A DNA stretch of 64,000 nt from Symmachiella macrocystis (GTDB taxonomy: Bacteria > Planctomycetota > Planctomycetia > Planctomycetales > Planctomycetaceae), in contig NZ_SJPP01000002.1 in the NCBI RefSeq assembly GCF_007860075.1, positions 558,001-622,000 on the forward strand. Reading direction: 5' to 3'. This document shows, piece by piece, positions 9,838-18,998 of the stretch. The stretch's first letter is position 1, and each line of letters begins with the position of its first letter. Below the pieces are notes generated by a model. That model ran no database searches and had not been told where the DNA came from. It worked only from the letters and a program-made list of their open reading frames with translations. The position numbers and the translations under genes were made by a program.

Positions 9838-10839
9838 TTAAGAGACTTTATGTGCGGCAATCGCTTCGACAATTTGTGAATTGATGCGGCGGTCGCGGAA
9901 CGTCGTTGCGACTCGCAATGCATTGGTGATCGAATGTGCATTGCTTGAGCCATGACCGATAATACAAATTCCGTCGATCCCCAACAACGGAGCACCACCC
10001 GACTCATTGTGCACGAATCGCTGGCTCATTTTCCGTAACAGATTCCCAGCATGTTCGCGTTCGGACGAAAGATTCTCGACCACGGTTTTCGCCACGGTCC
10101 CCAACATCATTTGGGCCACGCCTTCGCTGACTTTCAGCACGACGTTGCCTACAAAGCCTTCGCAGATAATCACGTCCGCTTCGCCTTGGTAAACGCCGCG
10201 GCCCTCGACATTGCCGATATATCGATCTTTTAATGGACGGGTGGACAACAATGCATGCGCTTCCTGCACAAGCTCGGTCCCTTTTCCGTCCTCACTGCCA
10301 ATGTTCATTAAGCCGACGCGAACGTCCTCGACTTCCAGGACTTCGCGGGCGTAGATTTCGCCCATGATCCCGTATTGATAAAGGTGTTCAGGCCGCGCCG
10401 CTGGATTGGCCCCTACATCCATCAGCACCGATTGGCCGACAATCGTGGGCACTGCCACAGCGATACCGGGGCGTTTCACCCCTTTAAGAAACAAGCGTGT
10501 CCGCAGGCCTGCCGCCACGACCGCGCCGGTATGGCCGGCACTGACCACGGCATCGACATCGCGACTGGCCATCATTTGCCAACAAACGGCAATCGAACAA
10601 TTGGGTTTGCTGCGGAGCGCATCGGTCGGCTTTTCGCACATCTCCACGACACCGTCCGAGTGCCGGATTTCCAAGCGCTCTCCGGAATACCCCGACTTTC
10701 CGACGAGATCTTCCAGCAATCCTTCATCACCTACTAAGACAACCTCGAGATTCGGGTCACCTTGAAGTGCTGCGATTGCACCATCAATATTCGGCTGTGG
10801 GGCGTGATCGCCGCCCATCGCGTCCAATGCCGTACGCAT
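9838..10839 (-). CDS. plsX: Phosphate acyltransferase PlsX
   Basis: A 333-residue protein matching PlsX, which converts acyl-ACP to acyl-phosphate for phospholipid synthesis. The N-terminus RTALDAMGGDHAP and the internal motifs VSAGHTGAVVAAGL, DVGANPAARPEHL and ICEGFVGNVVLKVSEG are characteristic. Start ATG 10839 has AAGG seven bases upstream. Placed between rpmF and fabD as in many bacteria, but fabH, which often follows plsX, is not here. Acts at the cytoplasmic face of the membrane. Confidence 0.96.
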   Translation of the reverse strand: MRTALDAMGGDHAPQPNIDGAIAALQGDPNLEVVLVGDEGLLEDLVGKSGYSGERLEIRHSDGVVEMCEKPTDALRSKPNCSIAVCWQMMASRDVDAVVSAGHTGAVVAAGLRTRLFLKGVKRPGIAVAVPTIVGQSVLMDVGANPAARPEHLYQYGIMGEIYAREVLEVEDVRVGLMNIGSEDGKGTELVQEAHALLSTRPLKDRYIGNVEGRGVYQGEADVIICEGFVGNVVLKVSEGVAQMMLGTVAKTVVENLSSEREHAGNLLRKMSQRFVHNESGGAPLLGIDGICIIGHGSSNAHSITNALRVATTFRDRRINSQIVEAIAAHKVS

Positions 10840-11267
10840 GCTGCTGCCTTATCGGGCTGACACTGCCAAGCCCACGCGCCAAATCATGACGCCTGGACGT
10901 TCTAAGAACTGATCGACTAATTGGTTTCCAAACCGTGTGAGGCGCCGTTGGGGTTGTTCGTTTCTTTGACGGACCAAACAAGCACCACTGGGCAATAGCA
11001 CGTCGAAATCTAACCGGCACCGGGCCGCCGCAGCGTTTCAACTGTCAGCCCATTGTTGTATCGCGACAACGATTCATCTTGCCGGATCGAGCGACCATCA
11101 CCTCGTCGCCTGCGTTCACAAATCCACGAACTCCGGGCACGCATCAAAAGGCCCCTCAAACGCGAAACTGCTAGCAATCAAGCCACCCAAGCACCTTTCG
11201 CACACGCCCAAATTGCGTGCCGTTCTGTTATCAGGATGGACTCCACCAAAACTACTGACGATCGACG
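10840..11267. other. Intergenic region, 428 bp, between rpmF and plsX
   Basis: Unusually long gap for this normally tight pair. Open frames here have no recognisable homology. It may contain a plsX promoter. I see no terminator or repeat. Confidence 0.4.
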
Positions 11268-11444
11268 TTATTCACTGTCGACCAAAGTCCGACCGTGATA
11301 ATGCCCGCAATTCGGACAGACGGCGTGGCTCTTCGTTGCCGTGCCGCATTGAGCGCAGTAGTTGACCTGCGTCGGTTTAATCGCATTGTGACTGCGGCGT
11401 TTTGCCGAACGCGAATGTGACTGTTTTCTCTTGGGAACTGCCAT
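11268..11444 (-). CDS. rpmF: 50S ribosomal protein L32
   Basis: A short 58-residue protein beginning MAVPKRKQSHSRSAKRR and containing the zinc-ribbon pattern CAQCG...CPNCGHYHGR, which are hallmarks of zinc-binding (C+) L32. It ends LVDSE. It lies upstream of plsX on the same strand, the conserved rpmF-plsX-fab order that links ribosome and membrane lipid synthesis. All four Cys are present, so this is the zinc-dependent form. Confidence 0.95.
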   Translation of the reverse strand: MAVPKRKQSHSRSAKRRSHNAIKPTQVNYCAQCGTATKSHAVCPNCGHYHGRTLVDSE

Positions 11445-12126
11445 GAATCAACTGCCGTAATACATTGTGGTTAAGCAGGTTGCAAACGAAATCCAAACGC
11501 TTCGCCGGCTCACCTTGGGGAACGACACCAAGACCGCAACGGTCCCAATGCAACATCGATCGATATTCAGTAGAATTAGCTTTCAGCGAGCGTGCATTTT
11601 GCAAAACTCACCCGAAAACGTGGCCTTGCAAACGAATATTTTGCCTGCGACCAAGCCCTAATCCATATCAGGCCAGTATCTTAGGCCCCATGAGGGCCGC
11701 ATGTCAAGCAACCTAGATCACTGTATAACATAGGAAGGTTGCTCAGCAGATCAAGCCTATTCGGCCAACATGATGAGTGCGAGGGCTCGAGTGGGTTTCC
11801 GGCCCTGAATGACGGTCCTAATGAAAACCCACCACGCCCATCTCAATTCCTGTCGGGCTACCGAGTTGCACCAGTATCGCGATTCAAAAATCGGTGCGGC
11901 CAATTCGCGCAGACGCCGGTTGCTTCCAAACACCTAATTCCGATATACTTTGGACAAAATATCGGTGGGAACCTGGGTCGGGATATCGAAATCGAAATGC
12001 TGGATTGAAGTGCTGTTCATTGCATTTCACTCGCTCACGACCGCTGCGCAACCATCACCCGGGCAGTGCAATTCTGCTTAACTCCCTGTAAGAAAAGCAT
12101 TTACGCTTGCGAGCGAGAACACACCC
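11445..12126. other. Divergent intergenic region, 682 bp
   Basis: Separates rpmF (minus) from the ketosynthase-like gene (plus) and must contain promoters in both directions. Small open frames here look like chance. I see no RNA gene or repeat. No clear Shine-Dalgarno precedes 12127. Confidence 0.4.
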
Positions 12127-13437
12127 ATGAGTGACGGTCACGAATCCCGAACCAACGTCGTCATCACCGGCGCCGGCGTCGTCAGCCCTATCGGGATCGG
12201 TCTGGAAGCGTTCACCGACAGCCTCCTAAACGGCAAAAGCGGCATTAGCGAGTTCCAACTCTTTGAAGAGGGAATCCTCCCGTCGCACATCGGCGGCGAA
12301 GTCTCCGACTTTAACCAGAAATCGGTGCGCGATTACGTCCCCAAAAAGGGGCGTAAGAGCCTTAAAGTCATGTGCCGTGAAATCCAACTCGGCGTCGCCT
12401 CATCGCACCTAGCGATCGAAAATGCCGGGGTAGGCAATGGCGAAGTCGCCCCCGAGCGGTTCGGCGTGGAATTCGGCGCTAACTTGATGTTCAGCCCGCC
12501 AACAGTCCTGAAGGATGCCTGCCTCAGCTGTTGGGATCTCGATGAGAACAATTTCCACTTCGATGAATGGGGCACAACCGGCCTCAGCAAAATGGAACCG
12601 CTGTGGCTATTGCAGTACTTGCCCAACATGCCGGCCTGCCACATCGGAATCTTCTACGACCTCCGCGGCCCCAGCAACTCACAAACCATGGACGAAGCTT
12701 CCGGCAATATCGTGCTGGGAGAAGCGGTACGGATTATCGAACGCGGCGCCGCCGACGTCATGATCGCCGCCGCCACGGGAACGCGACTGCATCCCGTGAA
12801 AACTGTTCACGCGGTGATGTGGGATACGGTTGCCAAGGCGGACAACCCCACCGAAGCCTGTCGCCCCTTTGAAAAAAATCGCAGCGGTCAGGTCATCGCC
12901 GAAGGGGCCTGTTCGCTAATTCTCGAATCCGAAGAGCATGCCAACGCACGCGGCGCGAACATTCTTGGTCACATTTTGGGAACCGGCACAGCTTGTGTTA
13001 CGAGCCCCAACTTGATCGGCGATACGAAAAAGTCGTTGGTGATCGCCATGCAAAAGGCGCTCAAGAACGCCGGCCTAACCCCCGACGACATCGGCCACAT
13101 CAATGCCCACGGCCTGGGAGTGATCGAAACCGACCGCGATGAGGCGGCCGCCATCAACGAAGTCTTTGGTGGCTGCAAAAAACCGGTGCCGGTCACTTCG
13201 CTGAAGAGCTACTTCGGCAACTCCGGCGCCAGTTGCGGCATGCTGGAAATCGCCGGTTCACTAATGGGCCTGCAATCCGGTGTCGTCCCCCCCACGCTGA
13301 ACTATGACACCCCCGACCCCGAATGCCCGATCAACGTCATCTCCGGCGAACCGCTGAAAACGGAAAACCGCACGTTCCTAAACATCGACGTGACCCGCCA
13401 AGGCCAAGCCAGCGCAGCGGTGATCCAAGCGAACTAG
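12127..13437 (+). CDS. Ketosynthase-fold protein lacking the catalytic Cys (FabF-like pseudoenzyme)
   Basis: A 436-residue protein with the thiolase/KAS fold: VVITGAGVVSPIGIG at the start, FEKNRSGQVIAEGACSLILE in the middle and LNYDTPDPECPINVI at the end. Compared position by position with the FabF encoded at 7060-8298, the active-site Cys is replaced by Glu190 (SNSQTMDEASGN in place of TACASATN). The second catalytic His is Asn365 (KSYFGNSGAS), while His328 (NAHGLG) and Lys360 remain. Such a protein should not form the acyl-enzyme. Known Cys-less KS homologues act as chain-length factors or malonyl decarboxylases (usually Gln, not Glu). It stands alone near the fab cluster. Its partner and product are unknown. 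Confidence 0.85.
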   Translation: MSDGHESRTNVVITGAGVVSPIGIGLEAFTDSLLNGKSGISEFQLFEEGILPSHIGGEVSDFNQKSVRDYVPKKGRKSLKVMCREIQLGVASSHLAIENAGVGNGEVAPERFGVEFGANLMFSPPTVLKDACLSCWDLDENNFHFDEWGTTGLSKMEPLWLLQYLPNMPACHIGIFYDLRGPSNSQTMDEASGNIVLGEAVRIIERGAADVMIAAATGTRLHPVKTVHAVMWDTVAKADNPTEACRPFEKNRSGQVIAEGACSLILESEEHANARGANILGHILGTGTACVTSPNLIGDTKKSLVIAMQKALKNAGLTPDDIGHINAHGLGVIETDRDEAAAINEVFGGCKKPVPVTSLKSYFGNSGASCGMLEIAGSLMGLQSGVVPPTLNYDTPDPECPINVISGEPLKTENRTFLNIDVTRQGQASAAVIQAN

Positions 13438-13471
13438 GGCAGGGCGACTGCGTAGTGGCGGGTTTCTTAGC

Positions 13472-13500
13472 CACGGATTGAACACGGATCAAACACAGAT
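13472..13500. repeat. Phased heptamer repeat, 3 x CACRGAT at 11-bp spacing
   Basis: CACGGAT at 13472 and 13483 and CACAGAT at 13494, each starting 11 bp after the last, about one helical turn. Located between the ketosynthase-like gene and the next plus-strand gene. Could be a protein-binding array or a degenerate repeat; nothing decides this. Confidence 0.45.
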
Positions 13501-13610
13501 TTGATGCCGGAAGCTTGTGCATTCGTAATCCGTAGCGTTTGCGGTTGTTGCTCTATGCAACCAGCGCACACGATAGGCGATCGCCGCACGGCCAAGCTGG
13601 AGCTCCTAAC

Positions 13611-14198
13611 ATGTTTCCCGGATTTGATAATGTTTACCGCTTTTCGCAAAATGCTTCTGATCGCAGTTTTCACGCGGATCTGATCGGCGATGAAACCACG
13701 GGTGAAGCACTACTACGCGGGGAGTGGAGTCCGAAAACAACCTTGCCGGCCCACTGGGCGATGGGCAAAGCTGAACCGCTAGACATCGCGTGGGGACGCC
13801 ATACCGCATGGTACTATATAAGCCCTAAGGTGCTGCAATTGTTTAATCAACACGGCATCACAGGTTGGTCAACCTATCCCATCGAGTTGCACAACAAGGC
13901 GGGCGAAGTCTACCCGGGATACGCAGGACTCAGTATTACAGGTCGCTGCGGTCCAATTGATGTGCAGGGCGGAGAAATCGAGCCAGGACAGAAGGAGGGG
14001 AGAAAATTCATCCGACGCATTGGGCTCTTTTTCGATGAGTCTACTTGGGACGGCTCTGACTTTTTCTGCCCTGAAGGAAACAATACCTATACGTTCGCAA
14101 CCGCGCGTGTCAAAAACCTTCTGGATGAAAATAACATTCGCGGGCTGGTGTTTACGCCCTTGGCGGAGACAACTTGGATTTCGCGGCCCCAAAAATAG
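13611..14198 (+). CDS. Hypothetical protein, possible immunity-type protein
   Basis: A 195-residue soluble protein with no signal peptide or membrane segment. I chose ATG 13611 because GGAG lies eight bases upstream; the frame extends to 13539 without support. The central segment WYYISPKVLQLFNQHGITGWSTYPIEL is reminiscent of Imm11/Imm43-type (DUF1629-like) immunity proteins, where a 'ISxxxxxLL...G...PVEL' pattern is common, but the resemblance is weak. The following gene is a DUF1963 protein, a family that also occurs in polymorphic-toxin neighbourhoods. No toxin gene is nearby. Function not assigned. Confidence 0.6.
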   Translation: MFPGFDNVYRFSQNASDRSFHADLIGDETTGEALLRGEWSPKTTLPAHWAMGKAEPLDIAWGRHTAWYYISPKVLQLFNQHGITGWSTYPIELHNKAGEVYPGYAGLSITGRCGPIDVQGGEIEPGQKEGRKFIRRIGLFFDESTWDGSDFFCPEGNNTYTFATARVKNLLDENNIRGLVFTPLAETTWISRPQK

Positions 14199-14260
14199 CT
14201 TGAGACTTAAAGTGAAACCCGCCACTTCCGAATAATCGCTGCACAACTTGAGAGCACGAG

Positions 14261-14929
14261 ATGCCAGCAAAGAAAATTATTCAGTTTCACGCAGTCGAGC
14301 AACCAATCACAGAAGCCGTCACGAAATTTGGTGGGCAGCCGGTATGGATTGACGAACCCGAGTGGCCGCTTAGCGAGTCACTGGATGAACCAATGCTGTT
14401 TATTGGTCAAATCGCGATCGAACCAGAACTCTTTCCTGATGCCCAAGGAAAAATGGCCTATCTCTTCATGACGGACAGTGAAGAACATGGCAGCAACAAG
14501 CCAACCTGGGATCCCGACGGCGGGGAGAACGCGATTGTCATTCAGCCCGGTGGAGAGGTTTGGGTGGAGACCGAGCCGCTGAGCGAAGGGCCAACATTGA
14601 ACCTAAGGGGGCCTTCCTCGACGCGCCCACGGGAGTATCGAGTCACTTGCGTCGAGGGACATGATGCAGAATTTCTCCCCGCACATGAGCAAAGTGATCT
14701 GTCACAAGCTGAAAAAGAAACGAAGTTCGGAAAACTCGAAGACAGCAAAATTGGCGGAACTCCTATTTTCATCCAGAGCGACGAATTCCCCGGCGACGAT
14801 TGGCAATTACTCTTTCAACTCTATTCGGACAATGTCCCATTTGATTTGCACTTTGGCGATGCGGGAATTGGCTATGGTTTTATTTCCGCCGACGGCGATG
14901 AAGGAAAATTCCTCTGGCAGTGTTTTTAG
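14261..14929 (+). CDS. DUF1963 (YwqG-like) protein
   Basis: A 222-residue cytoplasmic protein. The segment KFGGQPVWIDEPEWPLSE (about residues 22-39) followed by MLFIGQIAIEP is the family signature of DUF1963/YwqG (KxGGxPxWxxxPxWPxC...FxxQI). DWQLLFQLYSD and the C-terminal GDAGIGYGFISAD also fit. YwqG-like proteins are of unknown biochemical function and are frequently found among immunity or bacteriocin-related genes. It follows the previous hypothetical gene by 62 bp on the same strand, so the two may form a unit. Confidence 0.8.
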   Translation: MPAKKIIQFHAVEQPITEAVTKFGGQPVWIDEPEWPLSESLDEPMLFIGQIAIEPELFPDAQGKMAYLFMTDSEEHGSNKPTWDPDGGENAIVIQPGGEVWVETEPLSEGPTLNLRGPSSTRPREYRVTCVEGHDAEFLPAHEQSDLSQAEKETKFGKLEDSKIGGTPIFIQSDEFPGDDWQLLFQLYSDNVPFDLHFGDAGIGYGFISADGDEGKFLWQCF

Positions 14930-15124
14930 GAATTTTTTTGGAGTACAAGACGACACCTTTGACGTACAGGAGCGTCGGCTTGACCACTAATACCCACCCA
15001 CTGCACCGGCGTCATGAATTCCTGTTGCGTGTACATGCTGCGGGGCAACTGGTTTAATACCGGCTGAGGGGTATTGATTTTTGCCCTCGTTATCCACCAG
15101 CCGTCCCTGCCTCGTGAGCCATTT

Positions 15125-17833
15125 ATGACGTCTCAGCCGCGATCTTTTTATATCATCGATACCTTTTCGTTGATCTTTCAAGTCTTTCACGCCTTGCCGG
15201 AGATGACCAGTCCGCAGGGGCAGCCGACCAATGCGGTCTATGGCGTGACGCGGGATTTGATCACGATTCTGCGCGACCGCAAGCCCGATTGGCTGATTGC
15301 TGCGATGGATGTACGGGGAGAGAATAAACGCAACGAGATTTATACCGAGTACAAAACCAACCGCTCGGCAATGCCCGAAGAACTGGTGCCGCAAATCGCG
15401 ATGATCGAAGAATTGCTGGCCGGATTTGGCGTGCCGGCTTTGGGGATTCCCGGCTGGGAGGCGGACGACGTCATTGCCACGCTGGTCGAGATGGTCGCTG
15501 ATCAGGATGTCGAGGTGACGGTGATTACCAGCGACAAGGACATCCGGCAACTGCTCAGCCCCAAGGTGAAGCTGTATAACTTCCGCAAGAATCAATATCT
15601 CGACGAAGCGGACCTGATGAAGGATTGGGGCGTCACGCCGGAGCAAGTGGTCGATTTCCAGGCACTGGTGGGGGACTCCGTCGACAATGTCCCGGGCGTG
15701 CCGCTAGTAGGCCCGAAGAAGGCGAGTGCGCTGATCGAAAAATTCGGGACGCTGGAAGAAATCCTGGCCCACGCCGACGAAGCGCCGGGGGCGAAACTGC
15801 GGGAAAACCTCAAGACATTTGCCGACCAAGCCCGCGTTAGCAAAACGCTGGTGACCTTAAAACGCGATTTGCCGCTGGAGGTCGATTGGGATGCCGCCAG
15901 GGCAGGGCAGTTGCAACTGCCCGTGCTGCAGGAGTTCTTTCAACAATGCGGATTTCGCCGCTTCATCGACGAAATCAAAACGCTCGCCCCCGACGCCACA
16001 GAACCAGCCCCCCCGCCAGCGGTCGAGCGGTCTTGGAAATTGGTCGACGATACCGACAAGTTCAGCGAATTCCTCGCGCAGCTTGAGCAACAGAAACAAT
16101 TCTGCGTCGATCTAGAAACGACCGGACTCGATGCCGTCCGCGCGGACATCGTCGGCTGGGCTTTCAGTTGGGACGGAGCAGAGGGATTCTATCTCCCCGT
16201 GCAAGCTCCCGACGGGCAGGCAACGTTGGATGCGGATGTAGTTCGCGACGCCCTGCGACCAATTTTGGAAAACCCCGAAGTCGAAGTCTGCAATCAAAAC
16301 ATCAAATACGACATGCTGGTTCTGCGGCGGGCGGGGATTGAGTTACGAGGCGTGGGTGTCGATTCGATGGTCGGCAGCTACCTGCTCGATGCGGGGGCGC
16401 GGAGTCACGGCCTGGATGAACTCGCCCGGCGGTATCTGCAACACGAGATGATCCCCATCAGCGAGTTGATCGGCAAAGGCAAATCGCAAATCAAAATCTC
16501 CGAAGTCGACGTCGACAAGGTCGGTGAATATGCCGCGGAGGATGCGCAAATCGCGTGGCAACTCGCACAGCGCATCACAGCGGAACTGAAACAAGAAGAC
16601 CTGTGGGACCTGTATTGGGACCTGGAGCGCCCGCTGATCAGTATTTTGACCGACATGGAGTTTCGCGGGATCCGTATCGACATCGAACTACTGCAGTCGC
16701 TGAGTGTCGAATTCACTGACCGTTTGCAGACGATCGAAGCGGAGATCTACGAAGAAGCGGGGCACGAATTCAACATCGCCTCGACCAAACAATTGGCGGT
16801 CGTGCTGTTCGAAGAACTCGGGCTTCCGATCATCAAAAAAACGAAAACCGGCGCCAGCACCGATCAGGAGGTTTTGGAAAAGCTGGCGCTACAACATTCC
16901 TTGCCCGCCAAACTGATGGAGTTTCGCCAACTCAGCAAGCTGAAAAGCACCTACGTCGATGCACTGCCCGAAATGGTCAATCCCGATACCGGTCGCATTC
17001 ACGCGTCGTTTAACCAGGTGGTGGCAGCCACGGGGCGGCTTAGTTCCAGCGATCCGAATTTGCAGAATATTCCGATTCGCACCGAAGCGGGTCGGCGGAT
17101 TCGTCAGGCGTTTATTCCGGGCGAACCGGGTTGGAAGTTGTTGTGTGCGGACTACTCGCAGGTGGAACTGCGGATGTTGGCACATTTCAGCCAGGATCCG
17201 GCATTATTAGCGGCATTTGAGCGTGGAGATGACATTCACACGGCTGTCGCGGCCGAAGTGTTCCATGTGGCGCCAGAAGCGGTTGATTCGGACATGCGGC
17301 GGATTGCCAAAGCCGTTAACTTTGGTGTGATCTACGGTCAGAGTCCCTATGGGCTGGCTGTTAACCTAGGCATCAGCCAGGCAGAAGCTTCCGATTTTAT
17401 CGAGGGCTATTTTGGCCGCTACGAAGGAGTCGACAAATTTCTGCGGAAATTACTGGAACGTTGTTCTCAAAACGGATATGCTACGACTATACGTGGACGT
17501 CGTCGTGAAATACGCGGCATCCGCTCCGGCCTGGGCCGCCAACGAAATCTCCCTGAGCGAACCGCAATCAACACGGTGATTCAGGGATCCGCGGCGGATC
17601 TCATCAAACAGGCTATGATTCAAACCCACCAACGTATCCAACAGGAACAGCACAGCGGTGTGATGCTCCTGCAAATCCACGATGAACTGGTTTTCGAAGT
17701 TCCCGAAATAGACTTGGGAAGTTTGAGCTACCTTGTTCGAGAAGAAATGGAATCGGCCCTCAATCTGGATGTCCCTTTAAAAGTCGACCTCAGTGTTGGA
17801 AACACATGGTTGGATGTCGAGAGACTGGATTGA
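15125..17833 (+). CDS. polA: DNA polymerase I
   Basis: A 902-residue family A polymerase used in repair and Okazaki fragment processing. I chose ATG 15125, just ahead of the conserved RSFYIIDTFSLIFQVFHALP; a TTG start at 15074 is possible but unlikely. Domains: 5'-3' exonuclease/FEN (about 1-300; GWEADDVIATL, SDKDIRQLL), 3'-5' exonuclease (about 315-510), and polymerase (about 530-902). The proofreading site is intact: DLETTG (about 329), NQNIKYDMLVL and YAAEDAQIAW. Polymerase motifs A (DYSQVELRMLAH, about 676), B (KAVNFGVIYGQSPYGLA, about 728) and C (IHDELVFEVP, about 852) are complete. Start of a plus-strand housekeeping run. Confidence 0.97.
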   Translation: MTSQPRSFYIIDTFSLIFQVFHALPEMTSPQGQPTNAVYGVTRDLITILRDRKPDWLIAAMDVRGENKRNEIYTEYKTNRSAMPEELVPQIAMIEELLAGFGVPALGIPGWEADDVIATLVEMVADQDVEVTVITSDKDIRQLLSPKVKLYNFRKNQYLDEADLMKDWGVTPEQVVDFQALVGDSVDNVPGVPLVGPKKASALIEKFGTLEEILAHADEAPGAKLRENLKTFADQARVSKTLVTLKRDLPLEVDWDAARAGQLQLPVLQEFFQQCGFRRFIDEIKTLAPDATEPAPPPAVERSWKLVDDTDKFSEFLAQLEQQKQFCVDLETTGLDAVRADIVGWAFSWDGAEGFYLPVQAPDGQATLDADVVRDALRPILENPEVEVCNQNIKYDMLVLRRAGIELRGVGVDSMVGSYLLDAGARSHGLDELARRYLQHEMIPISELIGKGKSQIKISEVDVDKVGEYAAEDAQIAWQLAQRITAELKQEDLWDLYWDLERPLISILTDMEFRGIRIDIELLQSLSVEFTDRLQTIEAEIYEEAGHEFNIASTKQLAVVLFEELGLPIIKKTKTGASTDQEVLEKLALQHSLPAKLMEFRQLSKLKSTYVDALPEMVNPDTGRIHASFNQVVAATGRLSSSDPNLQNIPIRTEAGRRIRQAFIPGEPGWKLLCADYSQVELRMLAHFSQDPALLAAFERGDDIHTAVAAEVFHVAPEAVDSDMRRIAKAVNFGVIYGQSPYGLAVNLGISQAEASDFIEGYFGRYEGVDKFLRKLLERCSQNGYATTIRGRRREIRGIRSGLGRQRNLPERTAINTVIQGSAADLIKQAMIQTHQRIQQEQHSGVMLLQIHDELVFEVPEIDLGSLSYLVREEMESALNLDVPLKVDLSVGNTWLDVERLD

Positions 17834-18042
17834 TGGCTTCAAGGGCCACTAAAACCGAGCCGAAAACCTCAGTCAATATTTTTGATGCCCCTCCAACAGA
17901 TGGCGGATCAGCGCGCGACATTTCGCCTCCCATTCAGCCACTGCCCCAAGGATGTACTACGGGCGAACGCCAACGAAAAACGGCATACAGATCTCCACTT
18001 TTCGACGATCACCATTCAAACTCCCTAGTTTAGTTCGATCAC

Positions 18043-18699
18043 TTGTCAAACCCTTCCAGGACCAACCGTGGGACAGTTCCCATCATCGGCATTGTCGGTG
18101 GAATCGGATCCGGTAAGAGTTCGGTCGCTCGTCAATTGCACGAAACGATGCCAGTTGTTGTTGTCGACGCCGACAAGGCCGGCCATCAAGTCCTCACCGA
18201 ACAAACGACGAAACAGGCCCTCAGGGCGTGTTTCGGCGACGAATTTTTTGACGAACAAGGAAACATCAATCGTCCCATGTTGGGGCGGCTCGTGTTTGGA
18301 ACAGATCCGGAATCCAAAACCGCTAAAACAGACCTCGAATCGATCGTGCATCCGCGGATCGGTGAGATTTTGCGAGAACAAATCGCCGCAGCCCAGGCCA
18401 AGCCGGGAATCACGGCGGTCATTCTCGATGCGGCGGTACTCTTGGAAACCGGATGGAAGGATTTTTGCGACACTGTCGTGTTCATCGACGTGCCGGAGGA
18501 AACCCGCCGCAACCGTGTGATACTAAATCGGAACTGGACCGCGGAGGAATTCGCGTCCCGAGAAGCCAATCAACTTCCCCTAGAGACTAAAAAACAATTA
18601 TCAGACCACGTCATCGACAATTCAACAACTGTTGAATTCGCAGCCCAACAACTGCGGCAAGTCGTCGCGAAGATTGCCGAGAGTTCGGCGAAGAGCTAA
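18043..18699 (+). CDS. coaE: Dephospho-CoA kinase (TTG start)
   Basis: A 218-residue P-loop kinase that phosphorylates dephospho-CoA in the last step of CoA synthesis. GIVGGIGSGKSSVARQL (Walker A, Lys25) and VVDADKAGHQV are diagnostic of CoaE, as is VFIDVPEETRRNRVILNR for the lid region. In this frame a stop (TAG 18031) lies just upstream and no ATG or GTG precedes the P-loop, so the TTG at 18043 is the most likely start; ATT codons a little downstream are the only other option. Lies 209 bp after polA, commonly its neighbour in other bacteria. Confidence 0.93.
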   Translation: MSNPSRTNRGTVPIIGIVGGIGSGKSSVARQLHETMPVVVVDADKAGHQVLTEQTTKQALRACFGDEFFDEQGNINRPMLGRLVFGTDPESKTAKTDLESIVHPRIGEILREQIAAAQAKPGITAVILDAAVLLETGWKDFCDTVVFIDVPEETRRNRVILNRNWTAEEFASREANQLPLETKKQLSDHVIDNSTTVEFAAQQLRQVVAKIAESSAKS

Positions 18700-18998
18700 T
18701 ATGAGACACGGGTGTTCCAGAGACTTGGCGGAAATGATGCGAGCCAAAATCGGGGTATCTCTCCTTTCAGAATGTCCACATCCAGCACGGAAGCTCGCGA
18801 CCAAAAATCATGCCTTACGTGAAACGACCTCGTTTCACCCGCCCAGCGCGGAATTCCAACCCACAAATCCACCAATCGGTTTATTCCATAGTGTTGCAGC
18901 CACAAACCGGCGGCAACAATCCAAGTCGCTTAATTCGCCCACCCTCAATGGATTCCATCCATTCGGTCATTCGACCACCAACCAGAAAGTCTTGAACA
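18700..18998. other. Intergenic region, 299 bp, upstream of rho
   Basis: No gene supported. Probably the rho leader; rho is autoregulated through its leader in several bacteria, but I see no specific structure here. Confidence 0.35.

Noticed and set aside
14987-15646. Long minus-strand open frame opposite polA
   Set aside because: It is antisense to conserved polymerase sequence and has no family pattern; a GC-rich codon-bias shadow.
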